A stretch of DNA of 64,000 nucleotides, from NCBI RefSeq assembly GCF_016894385.1, contig NZ_CP069811.1, forward strand, positions 1,092,501-1,156,500. Direction: 5' to 3'. Under the pieces are notes generated by a model. It worked only from the letters and a program-made list of their open reading frames with translations. It had not been told where the DNA came from and made no database searches. Made by a program: the position numbers and the translations under genes. This DNA comes from Cupriavidus oxalaticus (GTDB lineage Bacteria > Pseudomonadota > Gammaproteobacteria > Burkholderiales > Burkholderiaceae). Positions 26,687 to 35,670 of the stretch are shown here, one piece after another (within the stretch, counting starts at the first letter, position 1; every line of letters starts with the position of its first letter).

Positions 26687-29158
26687 ATGATCAAGCATGG
26701 GTTTGACCCGGCGCAGCTGGCGCTGGGCGGGTTGCGCGTGCTCGAGGTCGGCAGCGGGCCGGCGCTGGCTTACGCGGGCAAGCTGTTTTCCGACTTCGGC
26801 GCAGAAGTCATCAAGGTCGAAAGCCCGGCGGGCGACGCGTGGCGGCGGATGCCGCCGCTGGTCAGCGCAGCGGGTGCCGCGCAGCCGGAAAGCGCGCTGT
26901 TTGCGTGGCTGAACACCAACAAGCGCAGCGTTACCGCCGATGACGGAAACGCCGAGGACGGCGCGTGGCTGGCGCAGCTGGCGCGAACGTGCGACGTGGT
27001 AATGGATGCCCGGGCGCTGACAGAAGGCCCGGGCGTTCTCGGCACGCCGCTCTGGCAGGGGGCGGCCGATGCAACGCAGGGGCACGAGCCGATCGAGGTG
27101 GCGCTCACCTGGTTCGGCGAGAGCGGCCCGTACAGCCATTACGCCGGCGCTGAAGCCGTGTGCCGCGGACTTGCCGGCGCCGTGCACGGCAGTGGTCCCG
27201 CAGACGGGCCGCCACACATGCCGCACGACGTGCAGTCGGCGATCGTGGTCGGGCTGAGCGCATTCTCGGCCGCCGTCGCGGCGCTGATCGGCAGCGGGCA
27301 GGGCAGCCGCCGCTATGTGCTGAGTGCCCACGAAGCCATCTTCAGCGTGGTCGAGATGGAAGCCGGCATGGTGCAGGACAAGCGCCATCCGCTGCAGCGC
27401 CTTGGCGTCAACCGGTTCTGCGGCACGCATCCGGCCGGGATCTACCAGACTGCCGAAGGGTGGATCGGCATCTTTACGCACACGCTGCCGCAATGGAAGG
27501 GCCTGTGCGAGGCCATCGGGCGGCCGGACCTCGGCAGCGATGCGCGCTACGCAAGCGGCCCGGAGCGGATGGCGCGAGCGGACGAGATCGACGCGCTGCT
27601 GATGCCTGCGTTCCTGACGCGCACGGCCCGGCAGTGGTTCGGGATCCTGGGCGACAGGAAGCATCCCGCCGTGATCGTGCCGACCATGGAGACCTTGCTT
27701 GGCCAGGAAGTGCATCGGCAGCGCGGTGCCTTCGTGCCGGTCGGCGTGGGCGGCGCATCGTTTGAAGGCCCGGTGGTGCCGCTGCGCCTCGATGCGGCGG
27801 GTCCGCTGCCCGGCGGCAATGCGCCGGCAAAGGGCGCGCATGACCTGCACTATCGGACCTCGGGGCTGGATCATCGCCCGCGCCTGAGCCTCAGGAGAAC
27901 GGCAGGGGAGCGCTTGCCGCTGCAAGGCATCCGCGTCGTCGACCTGACGATGGGCTGGGCGGGGCCGCTGGCGGCGCGGACGCTCGCCGACTTTGGCGCG
28001 GAGATCATCAAGGTCGAAAGCACCGGCTATCCCGACTGGTGGCGCGGCGCCAATTTCACCGAGGCGTTTTATCGGGACAGGCTGTACGAGAAGAACTCGA
28101 ACTTCAACCTGATGAACCGCAACAAGCTGGGCATCACGCTGGACCTGACGCGCCCCGAAGGCAAGCAGTTGCTGCTGCAGCTGGTCGAAAGCGCCGACGC
28201 GGTCATCGAGAATTACTCCGCGGAGGTGTTGCCAAAGCTGGGGCTGGACTACGAAGCGCTACGCGCCAGGAACGAACGTCTTGTCATGCTGTCGATGCCG
28301 GCCTTCGGGCTCGGCAATGCGTGGAGCAATACCCGCGCCTACGGCGGCACGCTCGAGCAGGCCAGCGGGCTGCCGCTATACACCGGGCACCCCGATGGTC
28401 CGCCGGCCATGACCTCATACGCCTATGGCGACCCGATCGGCGGCCTGAACGGCGGCGCGGCGATCTTGCTCGCGCTGTTTGCCCAGCAAGCGACGGGGCA
28501 GGGGCGGCACATCAACCTGTCGCAGGTGGAGGCCATGTTGCCGATGGCCGCGCCGTTCATGCTGGAGCAATCCATCTCCGGCGCCGTGTCGCCGCGGCAG
28601 GGCAATCGCCATCCCATGCATTCCCCGCATGGGTGCTTCCGCTGCGCTGGCGACGATGCGTGGATCGTGCTGACGGCGACCGACGCGGACTGGCCCGCGC
28701 TGTGCCGGGCGATCGGCCGGGCAGACCTTGCGGACGATTCCCGGCTGGCGCAGGCATCGGGGCGGCGCGCCGGGGAGGACAGGATCGAGCAGGCGATCCA
28801 GTCCTGGTGCGTGGTCCGCGACGCTGAGGAGGCGATGCAACGGCTGCAGCAGGCGGGGATCGCAGCCGGTGTGGTGCGGCCCATGTCGCAGGTGCTGCAG
28901 GATCCCCACCTGCGCGCGCGCGGATTCTGGCGTGAAGTCGAACGCGCCCATATCGGCACCTATACGGCCAGCACTGCCTGGTTCAGGACCGGGCCGGAAC
29001 CCGTGCCCATCCGCCAGGTCGCGCCGACGCTGGGCGAACACACCGAAGCGGTGTTGAGCCGCGTGCTTGGACTGGGCGCGGACCAGATCGCAAGCCTGGA
29101 GCGGCAGGGCATCACCGGCACCGTCGCGAAACCAAAGCAGGCCAGGGAAATGCCATAG
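26687..29158 (+). CDS. Tandem-fused CaiB/BaiF family CoA-transferase
   Basis: The product is 823 residues holding two CaiB/BaiF (class III CoA-transferase) modules. Each opens with a similar motif, LRVLEVGSGPALAYAGKLFSDFGAEVIKVE at the N terminus and IRVVDLTMGWAGPLAARTL followed by ADFGAEIIKVE near residue 410. The second module has GPPAMTSYAYGDPIGG, with the aspartate expected to form the acyl anhydride. The corresponding site in the first module reads GPPHMPHDVQSAIVVG and lacks an aspartate at the aligned position. The AGGAGG before the ATG is strong. It probably activates the acid substrate by CoA transfer for the carboxylase. Confidence 0.88.
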   Translation: MIKHGFDPAQLALGGLRVLEVGSGPALAYAGKLFSDFGAEVIKVESPAGDAWRRMPPLVSAAGAAQPESALFAWLNTNKRSVTADDGNAEDGAWLAQLARTCDVVMDARALTEGPGVLGTPLWQGAADATQGHEPIEVALTWFGESGPYSHYAGAEAVCRGLAGAVHGSGPADGPPHMPHDVQSAIVVGLSAFSAAVAALIGSGQGSRRYVLSAHEAIFSVVEMEAGMVQDKRHPLQRLGVNRFCGTHPAGIYQTAEGWIGIFTHTLPQWKGLCEAIGRPDLGSDARYASGPERMARADEIDALLMPAFLTRTARQWFGILGDRKHPAVIVPTMETLLGQEVHRQRGAFVPVGVGGASFEGPVVPLRLDAAGPLPGGNAPAKGAHDLHYRTSGLDHRPRLSLRRTAGERLPLQGIRVVDLTMGWAGPLAARTLADFGAEIIKVESTGYPDWWRGANFTEAFYRDRLYEKNSNFNLMNRNKLGITLDLTRPEGKQLLLQLVESADAVIENYSAEVLPKLGLDYEALRARNERLVMLSMPAFGLGNAWSNTRAYGGTLEQASGLPLYTGHPDGPPAMTSYAYGDPIGGLNGGAAILLALFAQQATGQGRHINLSQVEAMLPMAAPFMLEQSISGAVSPRQGNRHPMHSPHGCFRCAGDDAWIVLTATDADWPALCRAIGRADLADDSRLAQASGRRAGEDRIEQAIQSWCVVRDAEEAMQRLQQAGIAAGVVRPMSQVLQDPHLRARGFWREVERAHIGTYTASTAWFRTGPEPVPIRQVAPTLGEHTEAVLSRVLGLGADQIASLERQGITGTVAKPKQAREMP

Positions 29159-29203
29159 GCCCGGCAAGTATTCAAAACACCATTATTACGATACGGAGAC
29201 GAG

Positions 29204-30232
29204 ATGAACAAACCGACATGGATCCAGCGCTGCCAGGCCAGCGCAAAAACCGGCAAATTCAGCATGGCTGCAGCCGCGCTGGGTATCCTGGCCACGACGA
29301 TGGCCGCACCGGCTGCGGCGCAGAATACCGGCTGGCCCAGCAAGCCTATCCGGATGATCGTCCCCTTTCCGGCGGGCTCGTTCACGGATACCGTGGCGCG
29401 GGTGCTTTCGGAGCGCCTGACCAGGTCCCTCGGCCAGCCCGTGGTCGTGGAAAACAAGGCGGGGGCGAATGGGTTGATCGGTGTCGGCGAGGCCGCCAAG
29501 GCCGCGCCGGACGGATATACCTTGCTGGTCACCAATTCCAGCAGCATCACCATCAACCCGCAGATCTACAAGAAAGGCACTTACTCGCCGAAGGACTTCA
29601 CGCCGGTCACCCTCGTCCTTGAAGCGCCATTCATCCTCGTCACCAATCCGGACTGGTCGCAGAAGAACGCGGTCGGTTCGGTACCGGAACTCGTACGCTA
29701 CGCGACGCAGCATCCCGGCAAGATCAGCTATGGCTCGGCCGGGCCGGGCAATATCGCGCATCTCAGCTTCGCCATGCTGAATAACCGGGCGAAGATCAAG
29801 ACCACTCACATTCCGTACAAGTCCGCGGCGCAGGCCCAACTCGCCGTGATCAGCGGTGAGCTGGATACTGCCTTCGACACCTGGACGGCGCTGCCTCAGA
29901 TCAAGGCGGGCAAGCTGAAGCCCATCGCCGTCAGCGCACCGCAGCGCATGGCGCAGTTGCCGGAGGTGCCGACGCTGGAGGAGCTTGGCATCTCGCCCTT
30001 CAACGTGACCTTCTGGATCGGCATGCTGGCGCCGGCCGGCACGCCGCCGCAGATCGTCCAGAAGCTCCACACGGTCACGCAGGGGCTTCTCGACGACGCC
30101 AGGGCAAAGGCAGCGCTGGGCCAGCAAGGCGATGTCGTGATGATCGATCCGGCAAACTTCGCGAAGCGCGTGGAGAAGGAGGAAGCCAGTTGGACGGCGG
30201 TGATCCAGCGCGAAGGCATCACGCTGGATTGA
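29204..30232 (+). CDS. Bug-family tripartite tricarboxylate binding protein
   Basis: This is a 342-residue periplasmic binding protein. A signal peptide ends near residue 39 (APAAAQ). Then come WPSKPIRMIVPFPAGSFTDTVARV, QPVVVENKAGANGLIGV, SYGSAGPGNIAHLS and HIPYKSAAQAQLAVISGELD, all hallmark segments of Bug/TctC proteins. These capture carboxylates for tripartite transporters. The membrane subunits are not adjacent, as is common for Bug genes. The position at the end of the carboxylase operon suggests the operon's acid substrate is its ligand. Confidence 0.92.
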   Translation: MNKPTWIQRCQASAKTGKFSMAAAALGILATTMAAPAAAQNTGWPSKPIRMIVPFPAGSFTDTVARVLSERLTRSLGQPVVVENKAGANGLIGVGEAAKAAPDGYTLLVTNSSSITINPQIYKKGTYSPKDFTPVTLVLEAPFILVTNPDWSQKNAVGSVPELVRYATQHPGKISYGSAGPGNIAHLSFAMLNNRAKIKTTHIPYKSAAQAQLAVISGELDTAFDTWTALPQIKAGKLKPIAVSAPQRMAQLPEVPTLEELGISPFNVTFWIGMLAPAGTPPQIVQKLHTVTQGLLDDARAKAALGQQGDVVMIDPANFAKRVEKEEASWTAVIQREGITLD

Positions 30233-30386
30233 CCCCGGCCGGACGCTGGCCGCAGGCAGTTCGACGGACGGGAACTCCCAACGAAATGTGCATACATATG
30301 AAGCGGTCTTCAGCACGCTGAAGCGTTTTCCCGTATCGTGTCGGTCTGGTGCCGCCGCTCGCGGCGCCCGGTAACCGGCAACGACA

Positions 30387-31787
30387 GTGTCCAGCACAGC
30401 ACCCCTTCCATCCGCGTCTGCCGCCGCTGCAGACAATGCCATGACCGCGCGCGAGCGGCGCGGCATGGCTGCCATCCTGATCGCCGTCGCCCTCGCGACC
30501 CTCGATACCGCCATCGCCAACACGGCGCTGCCATCGATCGCCGCCGACCTGCGCGCCACGCCGGCGGCGTCGGTATGGGTGATCAACGCGTACCAGCTTG
30601 CCATGGTCGCCACGCTGCTGCCGTTCGCGGCGCTGGGCGGCATCCTGGGGCACCGGCGCATCTATCTTGGCGGTGTCGCGGTGTTTACCGTCGCGTCGGT
30701 CGTGTGTGCGCTGGCGTGGTCGTTGCCGACACTGGCGGCGGCACGTGCGCTGCAAGGCATCGGTGCGGCCGCGATCATGAGCGTCAACACGGCGCTGATC
30801 AGTTCCATCTTTCCGATGCACAGGCTGGGGCGCGGGCTGGGATTGAATGCGCTGGTGGTGGGCGTGTCGTTCGCGATCGGGCCGACGGTGGCGTCGGTGA
30901 TCCTGTCGTTCGGCACGTGGCCGTGGCTGTTTGCCGTCAACCTGCCGATCGGGCTGCTGGCGTTGGGGATCGCACGCGGCGCGCTGCCGCAGACGCCGCG
31001 CGGCACGCAAACGTTCGACCGGGTCGCGGCGCTGCTCAACGTGGTGGCTTTTGCCGCGCTGATCTTCGCGCTCGGCGAGGGCGGGCAGCGCGCGCCGCTG
31101 CAGGAGTCGCTCGCGGCCGCCGGCGTGTTCGTGGTGGCGTTCGCCCTGCTGGTCTGGCGCGAACGCGGCCGCGCCGCGCCGATGCTGCCGCTGGACCTGT
31201 TCCGCCGTCCGATGTTCGCGCTGTCGACGCTGACCGCGGTGTGCTCGTTCGCGGCGCAGGGGCTGGCGTTCGTGTCGCTGCCGTTCTACTTCCAGCATGT
31301 GCTGGGGCGCGGGCAGGTGGAGACCGGCTTCCTGCTGACGCCGTGGTCGGTGGTGGTGGCGCTGATCGCGCCGCTGGCCGGCCGGCTTTCCGACCGCTAT
31401 GCGCCGGGCCTGCTCGGTGGCGTGGGGCTGGCGGTGCTGAGCGCGGGCATGGTCTCGCTCGCGCTGCTGCCCGCCAATCCCAGCGCGCTCGATATCGGCA
31501 TCCGCATGTGCATCTGCGGCGCCGGCTTCGGCTTCTTCCAGTCGCCCAACCTGAAGGCCTTGATGGCCAGCGCGCCGCGCGAGCGCAGCGGCGGCGCCAG
31601 CGGGGTGATCGCCACCGCGCGCCTGCTGGGCCAGGCCACCGGCGCCGCGCTGGTGGCGTTGTGCTTCAGCATCGGCGGGGCGCACGGTCCGGGGCTGGCC
31701 CTGGCGCTGGGTGCCGGGTTTGCCGCCGTGGGCGCGGTCGCCAGCTGGTTGCGGCTGGTCGCGTCCGACCCGCTGGCGGCGGCCTGA
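30387..31787 (+). CDS. MFS drug exporter (DHA2/EmrB-QacA type)
   Basis: The product is 466 residues with about fourteen hydrophobic segments. Visible motifs are ATLDTAIANTALPSIAADL (motif D1 at the first helix), WVINAYQLAMVATLLPFAALGGILGHRRIY (motif A), and GIGAAAIMSVNTALISSIFP with LGLNALVVGVSFAIGPT (motif C-like). Such proteins expel drugs or dyes by proton antiport. The start is a GTG. No regulator is adjacent. Confidence 0.88.
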   Translation: MSSTAPLPSASAAAADNAMTARERRGMAAILIAVALATLDTAIANTALPSIAADLRATPAASVWVINAYQLAMVATLLPFAALGGILGHRRIYLGGVAVFTVASVVCALAWSLPTLAAARALQGIGAAAIMSVNTALISSIFPMHRLGRGLGLNALVVGVSFAIGPTVASVILSFGTWPWLFAVNLPIGLLALGIARGALPQTPRGTQTFDRVAALLNVVAFAALIFALGEGGQRAPLQESLAAAGVFVVAFALLVWRERGRAAPMLPLDLFRRPMFALSTLTAVCSFAAQGLAFVSLPFYFQHVLGRGQVETGFLLTPWSVVVALIAPLAGRLSDRYAPGLLGGVGLAVLSAGMVSLALLPANPSALDIGIRMCICGAGFGFFQSPNLKALMASAPRERSGGASGVIATARLLGQATGAALVALCFSIGGAHGPGLALALGAGFAAVGAVASWLRLVASDPLAAA

Positions 31788-31871
31788 CCCTTCCCGCCGG
31801 CTGGCGAGCGCCGCCGGCAGCAATCCCGGCGTCCGCCTAGAATCCAGATTCCCCGGCTCCGCGGCGGCGGC

Positions 31872-32075
31872 GTCTCGCCCCAGCAGGCGATCAGGCTGGG
31901 CACGGGCCTGTACGACCCGCGCTGGCCATGGCATGCGGCCGCGCGGCTGGGCGCCAGCGTCCATGCGCCGAAGCAGTACTGGCGCTCGCAGGCGCGCGAG
32001 CTGAAGGACCTGTTTGCCGGTGCCGCGTTCGGGCAGCGCCAGGCCCACGACATGTTCAGGAGGGTAGTGCCATGA
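31872..32075 (+). pseudogene. C-terminal remnant of an old-yellow-enzyme type oxidoreductase
   Basis: A frame ending at TGA 32073-32075 reads SPQQAIRLGTGLYDPRWPWH, then AAARLGASVHAPKQYWRSQ. The LYDPRWPWHAAARLGA...APxQY segment is the usual C-terminal end of YqjM-like NADH:flavin oxidoreductases. Only about 60 codons remain, with no FMN-binding barrel upstream. The stop overlaps the ATG of the following VOC gene by ATGA, as it would have in an intact operon. Confidence 0.6.
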
Positions 32076-32494
32076 AGCCTCGCATCACACTGGTCACGCT
32101 GGGCGTCGACGACCTGGAGCGCGCCGTGCGCTTCTATCGCGATGGCCTGGGATTGTCGACACCGGGCATCGTCGGCCAGCAGTTCGAACACGGCGCGGTC
32201 GCGTTCTTCGACCTGCAGGCCGGGCTGAAGCTGGCGCTGTGGCCACGCGCGAGCCTGGCGCACGATGCCGGGCTGACGGTGACAGCGCGCTCGTCCACCG
32301 ATTTTTCGCTGGCGCACAACGTCGGCGACAAGGCCGAGGTGGACGCCGTGATGGCGCAGGCGAAGGCGGCAGGCGCCAGCGTGGTCAAGCCGGCGCAGGA
32401 CACGTTCTGGGGCGGTTATGCCGGCTATTTCCAGGATCCCGACGGACACCTGTGGGAGGTCGCCTGGAACCCGGAAATGCTGCCCGCCGACTGA
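32072..32494 (+). CDS. VOC-family (glyoxalase/bleomycin resistance-like) protein
   Basis: The product is 140 residues in two beta-alpha-beta-beta-beta modules: ITLVTLGVDDLERAVRFYRDGLGL, then GYAGYFQDPDGHLWEVAWNPE. The metal-site Glu/His pattern of the superfamily is only partly present, with E in LWEVAWNP. The enzyme could be a dioxygenase, an isomerase or a binding protein. The AGGAGG just upstream lies within the oxidoreductase remnant. Confidence 0.85.
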   Translation: MKPRITLVTLGVDDLERAVRFYRDGLGLSTPGIVGQQFEHGAVAFFDLQAGLKLALWPRASLAHDAGLTVTARSSTDFSLAHNVGDKAEVDAVMAQAKAAGASVVKPAQDTFWGGYAGYFQDPDGHLWEVAWNPEMLPAD

Positions 32495-32509
32495 CCTGTC
32501 GCTCTCGCC

Positions 32510-32545
32510 TTGCGGCTGCACACCAGTCGTGGTGCGCCGCCGCAA
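32510..32545. terminator. Strong hairpin after the VOC gene
   Basis: TTGCGGC (32510-32516) pairs with GCCGCAA (32539-32545) around a further CACCA/TGGTG pair. There is no T-run, so it is a possible factor-dependent terminator or mRNA end stabiliser. Confidence 0.45.
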
Positions 32546-32702
32546 AGGGATTTCCATGATTGCCACGACCCCGCGAACTCCCGACTATCCTTGTAGACAG
32601 CCATAGCATGTCGGCGGAGCGCCCCCACGCATTGCCTTGCATCACGCTTCGTCGGCAGACCACCGAAGTAAAGCAATAAGAACAATGGCAAGGGAGACAT
32701 CC

Positions 32703-32870
32703 ATGCAAGTCTATGACAGCCTGCTGTATGTGACTGCGATGGTGCTGGTGTGCTTGTATGTGTACCTGGGCGTGCTGTCGCGCAGCACTGCGATTCGCCT
32801 GGGCTCACCGGCGATCGTGGCGGGACTGGTGCTCGCCTATTCGCTGTCCCCGCTGCATTCGGGCGGCTGA
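32703..32870 (+). CDS. Small hypothetical membrane protein (55 residues)
   Basis: The product begins MQVYDSLLYVTAMVLVCLYV and has two hydrophobic stretches, at residues 6-24 and about 35-47. The ATG follows AAGGGAG. No family is recognised. The following gene is convergent. Confidence 0.55.
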   Translation: MQVYDSLLYVTAMVLVCLYVYLGVLSRSTAIRLGSPAIVAGLVLAYSLSPLHSGG

Positions 32871-32916
32871 CGCCCGCAGCGTGCGCGGCCTTCCGGCGTG
32901 ATGCGGGAGGGCCTTG

Positions 32917-34764
32917 CTATTCAGCCTCGGCCTGTGGCTGGCCGTGGCGTGTCTCGCCCTGTGCGATCGCCTCCCGCAGCAGCGAGTCGATCGCGGCGTG
33001 CAACTCCTGCGGAACCACCGGCTTGTGCAGCAGCAACGTGCCTGCCGCATGGGCGCTGCGCAGGCGGTCGGCCGCCGTATCTCCCGTGATGATGATCGCC
33101 GGCACATGGCGGCCCAGCTGCTGCCGGATCGCGTCCAGTGCTTCCTGGCCGGTGCGGTGGCCGCGCAGGCGGTAGTCGGCAAGCACCAGCGCGGGCTGGA
33201 ACGCCGCAAGCATGGCCAGTGCCTCGTCCTCGGATTCCGCCGTGCGGCACTCGCATTGCCATGCCCCCAGCAGTTCCGACATCGCGGTGCGGATCGCTTC
33301 GTCGTCGTCGATCACCAGCACGCGCAGTCCGTCGAGGCCGCGCGGTGCCAGCTGGCGCGGCGTGTCTTCCGGCGTGTTCCACGCCAGCGGCATGCCGAAG
33401 CGGAACACCGAGCCGCGCCCCGGCCGGGAGCCCAGCGTGACGCGCGTGCGCATCGTCCGCGCCAGCCCGTCGACGATGGCGAGCCCCAGTCCCAGCCCCT
33501 TGCGCTGGTCGCGTTCCGGATTGCCGAGCTGGTGGAACTCGCGGAAGATCTCGCGATGCTGCGCGGCGGGAATGCCGATGCCGGTGTCCCACACCTCGAT
33601 CACGGCATGCAGCCGGCGCTGGCGGCAGGCAACCAGCACGCCACCGTGCCGGGTATAGCGGATCGCATTGGCGATCAGGTTGCGCAGCACCAGTTCGACC
33701 AGCGTGGGATCGCCGTATAGCGTCGTGGTGGTGTCGCGCGTGCGGTACACCAGCCCGCGCGCGTCGGCCTGCGGCGCGAATTCGTTCTCCAGCTTGTGCA
33801 GCAGCGGCTGCAGCCGGAACGGCCGCGGCCGCGGCGTGATCACGCCGGCTTCGAGCTTGGAGAAGTCCAGCAGCGAGTTCAGCATCTCGCGCGCGGCGCC
33901 GGACGATGCCTCGATGTGCGCCAGCAACTGGCGCTGGCGTTCATCCAGCGCGGTGCGGCCCAGCGACACCAGGAACAGCCCCATGGCATGCAGCGGCTGG
34001 CGCAGGTCATGGCTGGCCGAGGCCAGGAACACCGACTTGGCGCGGCTCGCCTGCTCGGCCTCGTGCTGCGCCGCCTCGGCGCGCGCGGTCTGTTCGCGCA
34101 GCTGCGAGATCAGCTCGACGTTCTCGAAGCGCAGCGCGATCGCATGCCGCGCCACGCGCGAATAGTTGCGCGCGAACATGATCAGCACGAACAGGTACAG
34201 CGGCGTGCCCAGGAACATCGGCAGGTATTCGATATCGCCGGTGGCGAGGAACGCGATCCAGACCGGCACGATCGACGGGACGAAGAAGCCGATCGCCACC
34301 GGCAGGCAGGCCGAGAACACCGCCAGCGCCGCCGCGCTCATGCCGGCGATCAGCGACAGCACGCAGATCACCACCGCCGGCGTGCGCACGTCCAGGTACA
34401 GCCATGCCACCAGTCCCCACAGCGCGCCGATCAGCACAAGCATGGCAGTCATGCCGCGCGCATAGCGGGCCGCACCGGCTTCGGTCAGCCGCCCGGTCAG
34501 CGCCAGCCGTCCGAAGTACGCCACCGCGCAGGCTACAGCCATGGCGCAGGCCCAGGGCAGGGCGCCAGGACGGTCGCCCGACAGCGTCAGGCCTGCGGCG
34601 AGGATGAAGGCCGCCAGCGAGCAGCCCAGCATGGCGATGCCGAAGCTCTGGTCGATCAGTGCCATCTGCGCGGCCAGCAGCCGCGGCTCGTCGAAGCGCG
34701 GCAGCAGCCGCAGGCCTTGGGAGCGATCTTCCCTTACGCGCGGCGGCGCCTGGTCCGCGGTCAT
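32917..34764 (-). CDS. Membrane-bound hybrid histidine kinase
   Basis: This 615-residue protein has six hydrophobic segments at about 40-200, followed by a coiled coil (about 215-245). The HisKA box SHDLRQPLHAMG has the phospho-acceptor at about H252. An HATPase domain has N in RNLIANAIRY, WDTGIGIP and KGLGLGLAIV. The C-terminal receiver domain (about 481-600) has VIDDDEA and the acceptor D at about 530 in VLADYRLRG. The SHDLRQPLH type occurs in many Burkholderiaceae hybrid kinases. It overlaps the response regulator gene by four bases (ATGA), so the pair is one operon. Confidence 0.92.
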   Translation of the reverse strand: MTADQAPPRVREDRSQGLRLLPRFDEPRLLAAQMALIDQSFGIAMLGCSLAAFILAAGLTLSGDRPGALPWACAMAVACAVAYFGRLALTGRLTEAGAARYARGMTAMLVLIGALWGLVAWLYLDVRTPAVVICVLSLIAGMSAAALAVFSACLPVAIGFFVPSIVPVWIAFLATGDIEYLPMFLGTPLYLFVLIMFARNYSRVARHAIALRFENVELISQLREQTARAEAAQHEAEQASRAKSVFLASASHDLRQPLHAMGLFLVSLGRTALDERQRQLLAHIEASSGAAREMLNSLLDFSKLEAGVITPRPRPFRLQPLLHKLENEFAPQADARGLVYRTRDTTTTLYGDPTLVELVLRNLIANAIRYTRHGGVLVACRQRRLHAVIEVWDTGIGIPAAQHREIFREFHQLGNPERDQRKGLGLGLAIVDGLARTMRTRVTLGSRPGRGSVFRFGMPLAWNTPEDTPRQLAPRGLDGLRVLVIDDDEAIRTAMSELLGAWQCECRTAESEDEALAMLAAFQPALVLADYRLRGHRTGQEALDAIRQQLGRHVPAIIITGDTAADRLRSAHAAGTLLLHKPVVPQELHAAIDSLLREAIAQGETRHGQPQAEAE

Positions 34765-35399
34765 CGCACCGCCTGCACCAGCCCGCGGCGCTGCGCTTCA
34801 AGGATGGCTTCGACACGGCTGACCACGCCGAGATGGTCGAGGATCGCTGCCACATGGACGCGCACGGTGTTTTCGGACAGGCCGAGATGGTAGGCAATGA
34901 CCTTGTTGGAGCGGCCCAGCGTCAGCTGGTGCAGCACCTCCAGCTGGCGCGGTGTCAGTGTGCTGGCGGCATACGGTGCTTGCGCGGCGGCATGGCCGGG
35001 CGAACCGGCGTCATCGGAGAAATGCGTGCCGCCGGCGAGGCAGCAGGCGATCGCTTCCTCGATCTCGCGCGCATCGGCCGACTTGGGCAGGAAGCCGGCG
35101 ATCTCGCGCCGTACCTCGGCCGGAATGGTTTCCAGGCCGGAGGTGCCGGACACGATCAGGATGCGCGCCGCCGGGAAATGCCGCCGCAATACCTTGACAC
35201 CTTCAAGGCCGTTCAGGCCGGGCATCTGGATATCGAGCAGCACGATATCGACCGCGGCGCCGGCGTGGTCCTGTACCGCCTGCATGACAGAACCGGCTTC
35301 GGCGATCTGCCCGACGCTCGGGCTGTCGGCCAGGACCAGGCGCAGGCCGGTGCGGAACAGGGTATGGTCGTCGATCAGGAGCAGGCGGGCTTGTGGCAT
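34761..35399 (-). CDS. NarL/LuxR-family response regulator
   Basis: The product is 212 residues from the ATG at 35399. The receiver domain has LIDDHTLFRTGLR and the phospho-acceptor D at about 56 in VLLDIQMPG. The C-terminal LuxR helix-turn-helix reads LTPRQLEVLHQLTLGRSNKV and then LGLSENTVRVHVAAIL. It is the first gene of the two-component operon. Its target genes are unknown. Confidence 0.92.
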   Translation of the reverse strand: MPQARLLLIDDHTLFRTGLRLVLADSPSVGQIAEAGSVMQAVQDHAGAAVDIVLLDIQMPGLNGLEGVKVLRRHFPAARILIVSGTSGLETIPAEVRREIAGFLPKSADAREIEEAIACCLAGGTHFSDDAGSPGHAAAQAPYAASTLTPRQLEVLHQLTLGRSNKVIAYHLGLSENTVRVHVAAILDHLGVVSRVEAILEAQRRGLVQAVR

Positions 35400-35574
35400 G
35401 GAGAACAGGCACCGCGCGCAGTCGGTGCGGGACAGTCTGGATGCCGTCGCGGCGGGCACGGGCGCCAGTCATTGGACAAGAATCCGCCGCGCTTGTCCAT
35501 GTACCCGACGCTTGCGCGCGACTAGTCCGGAAGGATTATTGGCCGTGCGCGGCGGCGGTGCGAAGATCTTTGGC

Positions 35575-35645
35575 GTGGACAGTTCCGCGACGTGTCCACA
35601 ACCACTTTTCGTTACCCACTACCACCCGGCTGTGGGTATTTTTTT
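35575..35645 (+). ncRNA. Candidate small RNA ending in a Rho-independent terminator
   Basis: Two stem-loops lie in tandem on the plus strand. GTGGACA (35575-35581) pairs with TGTCCAC (35593-35599). TACCCAC (35613-35619) pairs with GTGGGTA (35632-35638) and is followed by seven T residues. No plus-strand gene precedes it; both neighbours are on the minus strand, so this terminator must end some other transcript. Upstream, TTGCGC-17-ATTATT is a weak possible promoter. The remainder of 35400-35863 holds only this element and a dispersed repeat. Confidence 0.5.
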
Positions 35646-35670
35646 GGCTGGTGTGCATTCCTGCCTGTTT

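Noticed and set aside
25493..27925. An 810-codon minus-strand open frame across the carboxylase and CoA-transferase genes
   Set aside because: It spans two well-supported plus-strand genes and has no domain pattern.
34007..34897. A second minus-strand reading frame overlapping the hybrid kinase
   Set aside because: It is out of frame with the kinase motifs and Arg-rich, so it is a shadow frame.
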